DNA from: Nitrospinaceae bacterium
GTDB lineage: Bacteria > Nitrospinota > Nitrospinia > Nitrospinales > VA-1
NCBI GenBank assembly: GCA_029261675.1
Contig: JAJDBA010000282.1
Coordinates: 1 to 16,540, forward strand
Reading direction: 5' to 3'
Length of the DNA: 16,540 nt
The notes beneath the pieces were generated by a model that did not search any database, was not told where the DNA came from, and worked only from the letters and a program-made list of their open reading frames with translations. The stretch's first letter is position 1, and each line of letters begins with the position of its first letter. A program made the position numbers and the translations under genes. This document shows, one piece after another, positions 1 to 6,597 of the stretch.

Positions 1-593
1 CCCTTGGTGTTAAAAAAATCTCCCCCCTTCAATTTTTCATCATCGGTACCCCAATGAATGGTCTTGTCCAATTTTTTCAGTTTTGGAATATGCTTGGAGC
101 AATGAATAAAGGCTTCTTCAACTTCCACCTTTATCCATAATTTTGTTTTGTGTTTACCGTCCTTTTCTGCTTTTGCTTTGTCGATGGGATTTACAAGTTT
201 TCCGGCCTGAAACTCCGAAATTATTTCTGCTTTACCGTTTACGTGGAGTCCAATGGACGTGCGATAAAAGTCTATGAACATCAATCCTATTTGTGGATTT
301 TCTGAAATATTCCCCAAGCTTGCCATGACCCCGTTGCCTTTGAATTCAGGAAACACTAGAGTTTTATCATCTAACACTTTCACAAAGCTTTTTGGGCCTG
401 TTCGGAAAGAGGCATCACATTCGCCTTTTGAGTCAGCTGTTGAGAGGAACACCATTTCCTGTTCTGAAATGAATTTTTGCATTTCAGAATTTAAAAAATC
501 TAACACTTGTGTTTGATAAAAAGAATTAGCGCTTTTCCGAGTGTTATATTTTTTTTGTAATTTGCGTTCGCCTTTTACTCTTCGGTCGGTCAT
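1..593 (-). CDS. PPOX-fold flavin-nucleotide-binding protein (partial, C-terminus outside window)
   Basis: The frame is open from an ATG at 593 to the left edge (197 codons, no stop), so the C-terminus is missing. The protein starts MTDRRVKGERKLQKKYNTRK, a basic N-terminal stretch. Residues about 46-125 carry the split-barrel pattern of pyridoxamine-5'-phosphate-oxidase-like proteins: MVFLSTADSKGECDASFR, then a strand with LVFPEFKGNG, then NPQIGLMFIDF and RTSIGLHVNGKAEI. This resembles the family of predicted flavin-nucleotide-binding proteins (COG3576-like) more than true PdxH. Such proteins bind FMN, F420 or haem, and the substrate cannot be told from sequence. The gene lies 10 bases downstream of the radical SAM gene on the same strand, so the two are probably one transcript. 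I see no convincing Shine-Dalgarno sequence, so translational coupling is possible. The family call is fairly firm, the function unknown. Confidence 0.8.
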   Translation of the reverse strand, partial: MTDRRVKGERKLQKKYNTRKSANSFYQTQVLDFLNSEMQKFISEQEMVFLSTADSKGECDASFRTGPKSFVKVLDDKTLVFPEFKGNGVMASLGNISENPQIGLMFIDFYRTSIGLHVNGKAEIISEFQAGKLVNPIDKAKAEKDGKHKTKLWIKVEVEEAFIHCSKHIPKLKKLDKTIHWGTDDEKLKGGDFFNTK

Positions 594-603
594 AATTTAA
601 AAA

Positions 604-2439
604 CTATAAATTTGAATTATGAGGAAGGGCCAAGTTCAAATATTTTCCTCGTTCACCGTAAATCAGCCCTTTATCTTCCAGGAATCGAATTGTTTCTTCG
701 ACAGACTTTTTTTCCTTACCATTTTGGCCGTTTAAATGCTCTTTGATCTGATCTATAGTTTTTGGGGCTTCGTTACAATATATGAATATCTTGGCAGCGG
801 CTCCTTCCAATCGAACTTGTATGGATTGTAAAGATCTATCATCGTAGACTTTTACAAAGTCCATGGACTTGGTGAATATCAGAAAGGGCAATTGTTCGGA
901 CTGATGCCGTCTTTTCCATTCTGCGGCAATATCATAAAGTTCCTGTTTCAGTGCCGGATCGATTTGTGTGGATGTTTTAAACTCAAAATCGTATGCGATT
1001 TTTAAATGATCGATTTCGGGATCATCGTAAACATAAGGGTAGGCTTCGCCCGGCGCGGTGATGGTTACGCCATACTCTTCTGGCCTCATAAAATAGGGGC
1101 TGAATCTTTCCAGCCACAAGTCCCCAACACATTCAGGCGGCGGCAAATGGAATAAAAGTTTTATCAAATCGATTTGCTGTCGATAGTCTTCGTTTGTTTC
1201 ACCAGGAAAGCCAATCAAGATATTCCAATTGACTTCGATGCCGTAGTACATGGACCATTTCATACAAAGTATATTTTGTATAGGGCGGACACCTTTATCC
1301 ATTTCCTGAAGCTGATTTGTGCTGAAGCTTTCTATTCCCGGCTGAATGACTTTGGCACCGCCGTGTGCAAGAGTTTTGATTTGCTTTTTTGTAAGGTTGC
1401 TTTTTACTTCGATAAAAAATTGCAGATCAAAATTTTTCTCTGCCAGATCTCCAAAAACTCCGTCGATGTATTTCATTTCCAGAATATTGTCGACGAGCCG
1501 AAATCGAAATGAATCGTGTTTTTGGGAAAGCTCGGCGAGGTCGGTATGCACTTGATCCATGGGCTTGGATCTGAATTTCATTGTGCTGGCGTTCAAGCCA
1601 CAAAAAGTACAGTGATGCTTCTCTCCCCACCAACAACCTCGGGCCGTTTCGTAAAGAATAACCGGGTTTTCCAATAGAGAAGATTCCGGATCTATTTCTC
1701 GCAGTTGGTCAAAGAAATCCTGATAATCGGGGGCCTCGTAATCACTGAAATTTCCAAACATGGCATCGGGTTCTTCGTATAGAACTTCGCCATCGCATCG
1801 ATGCACTACCCCTTTGGGAACTGGACCGCCTTTCTCCAGATAGTTAACGAAATTCGGTAGAATGTCTTCCGCTTCACCGGGAATGACGTAATCTATCCAA
1901 GGGCAAACGCGAAAATATTCGAGTCCCATCTCCGATTCAAAATTTGAACCACCGAACAGAATTTTTAAATGCGGAAATTTTTCTTTGATCATTTTTGCCA
2001 GAGTCAAGCTGGCAACGTTTTGGTTGAAGGTCGATGAAAACCCTATAACATCAAAGTCTCCCCAGTTTCCTGCATCTCTGCACCATTTCAGAAATTCGGG
2101 AACCATTTTAGTTTTTACATCTAGCAAATAGTCCAAGGGACGTTCAATGGACTGGCAAACATCTTCCATATGTGGGGCAAAATTTTCGGGATAAGCTTTA
2201 TTCTTTGGGTTTTCGCCAAACAAGGGATGAGAAAATAACCACTCTCCAATTAAAAATCTCTTTTCGCAAAGTTGGTTGTAAATAGGCAAACCAAGTTGAT
2301 GAGCGAAATGCAGATTTAAATAATGGCTTTTTACTTCACAGCCTTTGGACTTCAGCAGAGTGGAAAGCGTCCCTAATTGGATCGAGGGATAGATATGAAA
2401 CCCAAAGGGCATATTTACGAGTGCAATTTTCAATGGCAT
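604..2439 (-). CDS. B12-binding radical SAM protein, RiPP-maturation C-methyltransferase type (rSAM_ocin_1-like)
   Basis: A 611-residue protein. Residues about 1-210 look like a cobalamin-binding Rossmann domain: N-terminal KIALVNMPFGFHIYPSIQLG, then DFDVIGFSSTFNQN near 128-141, FGGSNFE near 162-168 and the VIPGEAED segment near 185-192. The radical SAM core follows, with ETARGCWWGEKHHCTFCGLN at about 264-283. The cysteines are 269, 277 and 280, giving CX7CX2C instead of the usual CX3CX2C. The CWWG...CxFCGLN signature is, as I recall, typical of the RiPP maturation radical SAM C-methyltransferase family (TIGR03975). Later radical SAM elements are QPGIES (366-371) and NILIGFPGET (406-414). The last ~130 residues form an extra C-terminal domain with a possible winged-helix end. 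The expected reaction is methylation of unactivated carbons on a ribosomal peptide, using methylcobalamin and SAM. I found no precursor peptide, transporter or protease beside it. The start at 2439 has no clear Shine-Dalgarno sequence, but the N-terminus matches the expected first strand. Confidence 0.85.
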   Translation of the reverse strand: MPLKIALVNMPFGFHIYPSIQLGTLSTLLKSKGCEVKSHYLNLHFAHQLGLPIYNQLCEKRFLIGEWLFSHPLFGENPKNKAYPENFAPHMEDVCQSIERPLDYLLDVKTKMVPEFLKWCRDAGNWGDFDVIGFSSTFNQNVASLTLAKMIKEKFPHLKILFGGSNFESEMGLEYFRVCPWIDYVIPGEAEDILPNFVNYLEKGGPVPKGVVHRCDGEVLYEEPDAMFGNFSDYEAPDYQDFFDQLREIDPESSLLENPVILYETARGCWWGEKHHCTFCGLNASTMKFRSKPMDQVHTDLAELSQKHDSFRFRLVDNILEMKYIDGVFGDLAEKNFDLQFFIEVKSNLTKKQIKTLAHGGAKVIQPGIESFSTNQLQEMDKGVRPIQNILCMKWSMYYGIEVNWNILIGFPGETNEDYRQQIDLIKLLFHLPPPECVGDLWLERFSPYFMRPEEYGVTITAPGEAYPYVYDDPEIDHLKIAYDFEFKTSTQIDPALKQELYDIAAEWKRRHQSEQLPFLIFTKSMDFVKVYDDRSLQSIQVRLEGAAAKIFIYCNEAPKTIDQIKEHLNGQNGKEKKSVEETIRFLEDKGLIYGERGKYLNLALPHNSNL

Positions 2440-2707
2440 GAGGTAATTGTAACAATTTCAAGGGCTGGTGCCCAATAAAAACAGGTGTCTGAACATTTAT
2501 TCCCAATAAATATTTTTGCATTCGATGGAGCACCCAAGTAAGGTTTGTGATGATTGGCTCTTTCAGATAGCTAAATGATAATAAAACGGTTTCCTACCCA
2601 TATTTAATCCAACCCGAGAAAACATCATCACTCCAGATAAAACATTTAAAACAAAAGCGGGGGAAGAATTACAGCCTCCCAAGAAAATTCAGCCTTTCAT
2701 CAGGCAT
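2440..2707. other. Divergent intergenic region with short dyads and an in-frame interrupted leader
   Basis: This region separates the minus-strand radical SAM gene from the plus-strand inositol cluster. It holds a perfect 7-base inverted repeat with a 3-base loop (ATTTATT-ccc-AATAAAT, 2495-2511) and a small GGGC-tggt-GCCC hairpin near 2462-2473. Either could be an operator, but neither is proven. On the plus strand, an ATG at 2525 opens a 17-codon frame (MEHPSKVCDDWLFQIAK) that stops at three consecutive stops, TGA TAA TAA (2576-2584). The same frame then stays open into the phosphotransferase gene at 2708. I found no convincing precursor peptide for the radical SAM enzyme on either strand. 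Confidence 0.5.
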
Positions 2708-3325
2708 TTGTCTTATCCCGTGACAATGCTGTTAATGAAGACGCCCATTACTCCCAATCAGATCACCACTCTTGGAATGATATTTGGTGTGGCAGGAGGA
2801 GTCATTTGTCTCCGAGGAGATTACTATTCCATTCTCTTTGGGGCTTTTTTATTTCTGATTTGCTATGTCCTCGACAATTGCGATGGTGAGATAGCTCGGA
2901 TAAAGGACATGCGTAGTATTTTTGGAATGCGGTATGACACTTTTGTGGATTGGGTCGTGCATGCAGTATATTTTATTTGTCTTGGCTGGGGTGCTACGTC
3001 TGTAACGGGACAAGAGATTTGGTTTTGGTCTGGATTAGGAGCTGGTTTTGGCGGAACAGTAAACTACGCTCTAGAGCTTTATCAAAATAGAACCAAACCT
3101 CATTCCAGTCAATTGACAGCTGAAGAGACATCGATTAGGGATGACGATTCAAAAATGGATCGCTTTGTTTTGAATGCGCGTATGGTTCGCAGTGATTTTT
3201 GTTTTATCGTTTTGGTTCTCAGTTTTGGGGATTTGATGTGGTACCTTCTTCCCCCTGCGGCTATTGGTGCACAGGCCTATTGGTGTCTTCAGTTTACCCG
3301 TAGCTCTCGCCGTTGGCATCCATAA
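2708..3325 (+). CDS. CDP-alcohol phosphotransferase (phosphatidyl-/inositol-transferase type)
   Basis: An integral membrane enzyme that moves a phosphoalcohol from a CDP-activated donor to an acceptor alcohol. The complete family signature D-x2-D-G-x2-A-R-x8-G-x3-D-x3-D is present from D56 (D56, D59, G60, R64, G73, D77, D81, numbering from 2708), so the active site looks intact. About six hydrophobic segments fit the fold, and 205 residues is normal for a single-domain member. The conserved lead-in TPITPNQIT is shared with the paralogue at 5178-6389. The start is uncertain. 2708 is a TTG without a good Shine-Dalgarno sequence, and the frame stays coding-like upstream to 2585 (QPFIRHLSYPV precedes the motif region), where three stops interrupt it. 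It is followed after 15 bases by the flippase-like gene. Given its neighbours, CDP-inositol is the likely donor and a lipid alcohol a likely acceptor. A plain PgsA or cardiolipin role is less likely. Confidence 0.85.
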   Translation: MSYPVTMLLMKTPITPNQITTLGMIFGVAGGVICLRGDYYSILFGAFLFLICYVLDNCDGEIARIKDMRSIFGMRYDTFVDWVVHAVYFICLGWGATSVTGQEIWFWSGLGAGFGGTVNYALELYQNRTKPHSSQLTAEETSIRDDDSKMDRFVLNARMVRSDFCFIVLVLSFGDLMWYLLPPAAIGAQAYWCLQFTRSSRRWHP

Positions 3326-3340
3326 GGACTTAACCTTAGA

Positions 3341-4360
3341 GTGAAGATAATCAAACTTCTATATCTTCTAGTAGGAACCGGCCTGCTGGTTTATGTTTTT
3401 TCCGAGACTGATCTCGAATTGTTGTGGTCGAATCTGATTGCAACTGGCTGGGGTATCATTTTTGTATTAGCGATTTATGGAATTGCTTTTTGGGTGGATA
3501 CGATAGCCTGGCAATTTACCCTTCCCAGTACCGGGTCAAATTTTAAATGGCTTTACGATCTCTGGAAGGTGCGAATGGTGGGGGCCGCATTTGGAAAGAT
3601 GCTGCCCTTCAGTGCTTTTGGCGGGGCTCCTGTTAAAGGTTATCTCCTGAAAAAATATTACGGGGTTGGTTATAGAGAGGGCGCAGCTTCAATTATCTTG
3701 ATTGAATCCACACACCTTATGTCCATGGTTTTTTTTATGGCATCGGGTGTTTTGCTCATTCATTTAAATCCAGATTTCCCTGAAAATTATTACCTGTTTT
3801 CTAAATTAAGTTTAGCCGCTCTTGCTATTGGTATTTTTGGTTTTTATTTTATTCAACGATTGAAGATCACTTCTATTGCAGGGGGGTGGCTTAGCCGTCG
3901 GGCATTGGGCCGTCGATTGGAAAAATTTCTCAGCCATCTTCAGGAATTTGATGACAGGCTGGTCCATTTTTATACAGAAAAACGCGCTCATTTTTTCGGG
4001 GCGTTGGGATTAAACCTGTTGAACTGGTATCTGGGAGCTTTGGAGCTTTATATTATTTTATATTTCCTCGGGTACCCTATATCGATAGCCGAGTCTATTA
4101 TTTTGGAAACTCTGGTGGAACTGGTGCGGGCAGGCACATTTTTTATACCAGCGACACTTGGCAGCCAAGAGGCCGCTTTTTTATTGGCTACCCGGGCCAT
4201 TACAGGAGAACCCGCTTTGGGGGTGGCTACCGCATTGATGCGACGGGTTCGGGAAATTGTATGGTTTATGCTGGGTTTTGCTATTGGATGGCAATATTCG
4301 ACCAGCCCTTCAGACCTTGCCCAGGCGGCGCAAAAAGAAATGACAAAAGATTCGGGCTAA
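3341..4360 (+). CDS. Multi-pass membrane protein of the lysylphosphatidylglycerol synthase TM / flippase-like family (UPF0104, YbhN-like)
   Basis: A 339-residue hydrophobic protein with about seven or eight membrane segments (for example residues 4-20, 36-55, 117-140, 152-171, 217-243 and 300-318). Conserved family landmarks are PFSAFGGAPVKGYLLKK (89-105), near the third membrane region, and IPATLGSQEAA (269-279). Only the transmembrane domain is present. The aminoacyltransferase domain of true MprF is absent, so it should not be called a lysyl-PG synthase. The family is linked to flipping or transfer of lipids and lipid-linked intermediates. The start is GTG at 3341, with AAGGA about 12 bases upstream overlapping the stop of the preceding gene, so the two are probably co-transcribed. 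From context I infer handling of the inositol-lipid product or its acceptor. Confidence 0.8.
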   Translation: MKIIKLLYLLVGTGLLVYVFSETDLELLWSNLIATGWGIIFVLAIYGIAFWVDTIAWQFTLPSTGSNFKWLYDLWKVRMVGAAFGKMLPFSAFGGAPVKGYLLKKYYGVGYREGAASIILIESTHLMSMVFFMASGVLLIHLNPDFPENYYLFSKLSLAALAIGIFGFYFIQRLKITSIAGGWLSRRALGRRLEKFLSHLQEFDDRLVHFYTEKRAHFFGALGLNLLNWYLGALELYIILYFLGYPISIAESIILETLVELVRAGTFFIPATLGSQEAAFLLATRAITGEPALGVATALMRRVREIVWFMLGFAIGWQYSTSPSDLAQAAQKEMTKDSG

Positions 4361-4438
4361 ATATGCAAAAAACAAAGAGTTGAAGAGAATGGCTTCATAT
4401 GTAACAATAGTTTTTTTGAAAAAATGGGTTAATTTGAT

Positions 4439-5167
4439 ATGAAATGTTTAATCATTGCAGCGGGACAGGGTAGTCGGCTGAGATCTCTTGCTGAAGCAAA
4501 ACCGCTGATGCCTCTTAAAAATATTCCTCTCATTGATAGAGTGATCGACTCTGCTCTGGAAGCGGGCGTGGATGACTTTTACGTTGTGGTTGGTTACAAC
4601 GGTGCCAATGTTCGTGCGCATTTAGCAGAAGTGAGTCGCTCTAAAAATATTCCCATAACCATAATTGAAAATGATGAATGGAAACGGGCCAATGGTATTT
4701 CAGTTCTAAAAGCACAACCGTATTTGAACGAACCTTTTCTGCTTTTGATGGCAGACCATATTTTTGATTCTGAAATAGCCAGTCAGCTGATCCGCCGTTC
4801 ATCCGAAAATAAAGGGATTCTATTGGCAGTCGATGAAGACTTGCAAAACCCATTGGTGGATATGAATGATGTAACTCGGGTTTTGGTCGAAGAGAACCAA
4901 ATTCAAAAGATTGGCAAGGGGTTAGAGTCCTACAATTGTTTTGATACTGGAATCTTCTTGTGCGACCCGGCGTTATTCACAGCCATCGAAACATCTTCAA
5001 AAAATCAGCAAGACGATTCTCTATCAGGTGGGGTGCGTATTTTAGCTAAAGAGGGGAAAGCAGGTGCGATGCCTATCGATGGATCGTTCTGGTGCGATAT
5101 TGATGACCCTAATAATTTTAAACAAGCTGATATATATTTATCAAATCTAATCGAGAAGTGTGCTTGA
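4439..5167 (+). CDS. CTP:inositol-1-phosphate cytidylyltransferase-like nucleotidyltransferase
   Basis: A 242-residue soluble nucleotidyltransferase. The N-terminal signature AAGQGSRLRSL with K21 (EAKPLMPL) is the nucleotide-binding loop. ENDEWKRANGISVLKA (77-92) is followed by the metal-binding LLLMADHIF (residues 101-109). Towards the end come FDTGIFLCD (168-176) and GSFWCDIDDPNNFKQA (215-230). The combination of MADH, DTG and FWxDID is close to the cytidylyltransferase half of archaeal bifunctional IPCT/DIPPS enzymes as I remember them, more so than to GlmU or RmlA. The expected reaction is CTP plus myo-inositol 1-phosphate giving CDP-inositol and pyrophosphate in the cytoplasm. It sits in a cluster with inositol-phosphate synthase and two CDP-alcohol phosphotransferases, which supports the substrate. 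A weak sigma70-like pair, TTGAAG-N16-TAACAA (4380-4407), lies in the 78-base gap upstream, so it may be transcribed partly on its own. Another sugar or alcohol phosphate substrate is the main alternative. Confidence 0.82.
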   Translation: MKCLIIAAGQGSRLRSLAEAKPLMPLKNIPLIDRVIDSALEAGVDDFYVVVGYNGANVRAHLAEVSRSKNIPITIIENDEWKRANGISVLKAQPYLNEPFLLLMADHIFDSEIASQLIRRSSENKGILLAVDEDLQNPLVDMNDVTRVLVEENQIQKIGKGLESYNCFDTGIFLCDPALFTAIETSSKNQQDDSLSGGVRILAKEGKAGAMPIDGSFWCDIDDPNNFKQADIYLSNLIEKCA

Positions 5168-5177
5168 GAAAATAAAG

Positions 5178-5197
5178 TCAAGCTGTTCTTAGCTTGA
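5178..5197. terminator. Stem-loop between convergent genes, possible weak terminator
   Basis: TCAAGCT (5178-5184), loop gttctt, AGCTTGA (5191-5197) form a perfect 7-base stem. It lies at the meeting point of the convergent cytidylyltransferase gene (ending 5167) and phosphotransferase gene (ending 5178). There is no U-tract on either side and the stem overlaps the last codons of the minus-strand gene, so an intrinsic terminator role is only a guess. Confidence 0.25.
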
Positions 5198-6389
5198 GAA
5201 GTCTGGAATAGACCAGATATCCTGCAAATAGATTGGCTCCTACCGCTGCGACCGCAATAAAAATTCCCATCTGATCGACCACCGCAACTAGTAATAGAAA
5301 ATGAATAAAATCTCTGTTGGCGAATTTTTCAGCCAGTTCCGGTTCGCTAATATGGAACAGTTGACTATTCGGTGACCTTTTTTCAAGCAGTATAGGGCTC
5401 AATAAAAAGAAGGACGTCAATCCACCCAGCCCTGCCAGACCACCAAGGTACAAAAAAATACTTTCACCGGTTTTGAAATAAACTCCACACCCAATAGCGG
5501 TAAATACTAGAAAATGGATGATATTGTCACAATAAATATCCAGTTTTTTCCCGATATCCGTTTCCATAAATTTTAGGCGTGCTATTTCTCCATCGGCCCC
5601 ATCGACCCAGGTTGATAAAACCAGTAACATTGCCGCGATAACACTGGTTCCATAAGAACCTTGAAGAAAAAGAAAAGCGGAAACCAGCCCAAAAAAAAAG
5701 CTCATAAGAGTAATCTGATTGGGACTGATTGGGGTATTCAAAAACATACGCGTTAACAAGCGTGAAGCCGGCCTGGAAAGAATTCGTGTGATAGGGCTGT
5801 CATGGCTGAGCCCCGACCCGCCTACCAGTGCTTCGTGAAGGCGTTTAAAATCCTCAGGCTTTTGTATTTCTTCTTCCTTTCCCCCTGGGACGTAATAAAG
5901 AGAATAACCAGCCTGTTGCGGTTGAATAGTCGTAGGGTTGTCTAATAAAAGCTCGTCCAGTTTCTCCGGATTTATGGGGAAAGCAGGAGCTTTTGCATTT
6001 TTTGAATGCGAATGGATAAGGCTGTATATTTCTTTCTTGTTGTGAAGAGCAGAACCGTTAAAGATATAAGCAGGATTTTTTTGGATCCATTCTTTTAATT
6101 GCGGGATATTATTTATCCAGGGGATATTTTTCGGCAATCTCGAATCTCTTAAAAGTTTTTCGAACGATTTTTCAATATCTCCGTGAGGGTCTTCCATAAA
6201 AACAGCCAGGGTTTTTATGCCTGCCCGTTGGAGCGTCAGAAGGTTTCTAAGGAGGAATGGCACCCCGGTGATTTTAGAAGAATACCATTCGACAGAATTT
6301 ACGGTTTCTCCCGGGTTTTTCAAAAAAAGAACACCGCTTGAATTCTCGTCTTGGGTTCCTGAATCAGGCTGTTTGTGATTTTCTGTCAT
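5178..6389 (-). CDS. Two-domain protein: degenerate nucleotidyltransferase-like N-terminus fused to CDP-alcohol phosphotransferase
   Basis: A 403-residue protein. The C-terminal half (about 200-403) is a membrane CDP-alcohol phosphotransferase with an intact signature: D263, D266, G267, A270-R271, G280, D284, D288. It follows the lead-in TPISPNQIT (219-227) and has about six hydrophobic helices. The N-terminal ~185 residues are soluble. GVPFLLRNLLTLQRAGIKTL (42-61) resembles the early helix and strand of sugar-phosphate nucleotidyltransferases, but the GxGxR loop and the metal-binding Asp are not visible, so this domain is probably not catalytic. The layout mirrors archaeal IPCT-DIPPS fusions, with the cytidylyltransferase activity apparently supplied by the separate gene at 4439-5167. 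The likely job is transfer from CDP-inositol to inositol phosphate or a lipid alcohol. The protein is paralogous to the product of 2708-3325. It is divergent from the inositol-phosphate synthase across 6390-6597. The start ATG has only a weak Shine-Dalgarno sequence. Confidence 0.8.
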   Translation of the reverse strand: MTENHKQPDSGTQDENSSGVLFLKNPGETVNSVEWYSSKITGVPFLLRNLLTLQRAGIKTLAVFMEDPHGDIEKSFEKLLRDSRLPKNIPWINNIPQLKEWIQKNPAYIFNGSALHNKKEIYSLIHSHSKNAKAPAFPINPEKLDELLLDNPTTIQPQQAGYSLYYVPGGKEEEIQKPEDFKRLHEALVGGSGLSHDSPITRILSRPASRLLTRMFLNTPISPNQITLMSFFFGLVSAFLFLQGSYGTSVIAAMLLVLSTWVDGADGEIARLKFMETDIGKKLDIYCDNIIHFLVFTAIGCGVYFKTGESIFLYLGGLAGLGGLTSFFLLSPILLEKRSPNSQLFHISEPELAEKFANRDFIHFLLLVAVVDQMGIFIAVAAVGANLFAGYLVYSRLLKLRTA

Positions 6390-6597
6390 CTAAAATCCAA
6401 AATATTTAATTTCTACAGGTGTCTTGTGGACAAACTTCACTGGAAAGTCGATCTGAAACGATATATATTACACATGTTTTTCTGATTTAAGATTGTAATG
6501 TGTTTGGCGCCAACTCGACTCACCCTGTGTAAACACACCTATTTTAGCAAAAATTAATATTAATAAAAACATCTCAAAGATTAAAGGCAGTTGAATT
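6390..6597. promoter_or_regulatory. Divergent promoter region between phosphotransferase and inositol-phosphate synthase genes
   Basis: This 208-base region must hold promoters for both directions. It contains a perfect 10-base palindrome TTGGCGCCAA (6504-6513) and a dyad TGTGT-aa-ACACA (6526-6537), each of a size used by dimeric regulators. A possible plus-strand promoter is TTGGCG (6504-6509) with an 18-base spacer to TGTAAA (6528-6533). That would place both dyads on the promoter elements. The dyads are seen directly, while the regulatory role is inferred. AAAGG near 6583-6588 is the ribosome-binding site of the synthase gene. Confidence 0.4.

Noticed and set aside
274..516. An 80-codon plus-strand open frame at the left end
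   Set aside because: It lies antisense to the PPOX-fold gene, whose reading frame is open to the window edge and shows clear family motifs.
2336..2533. A 65-codon minus-strand frame just upstream of and overlapping the radical SAM gene, considered as a RiPP precursor
   Set aside because: It overlaps the radical SAM gene by about 100 bases, has no leader/core pattern or GG-type cleavage site, and its last part is only an alternate frame of the enzyme gene.
3341..4360. Annotation as a lysylphosphatidylglycerol synthase (MprF)
   Set aside because: Only the transmembrane flippase-like domain is present; the aminoacyltransferase domain is absent.
2481..6424. The 10-base sequence ACAGGTGTCT occurring in both intergenic regions of the inositol cluster (2481-2490 and 6415-6424)
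   Set aside because: Many 10-base matches are expected by chance in a window of this size, and the copies have no shared flanking symmetry.
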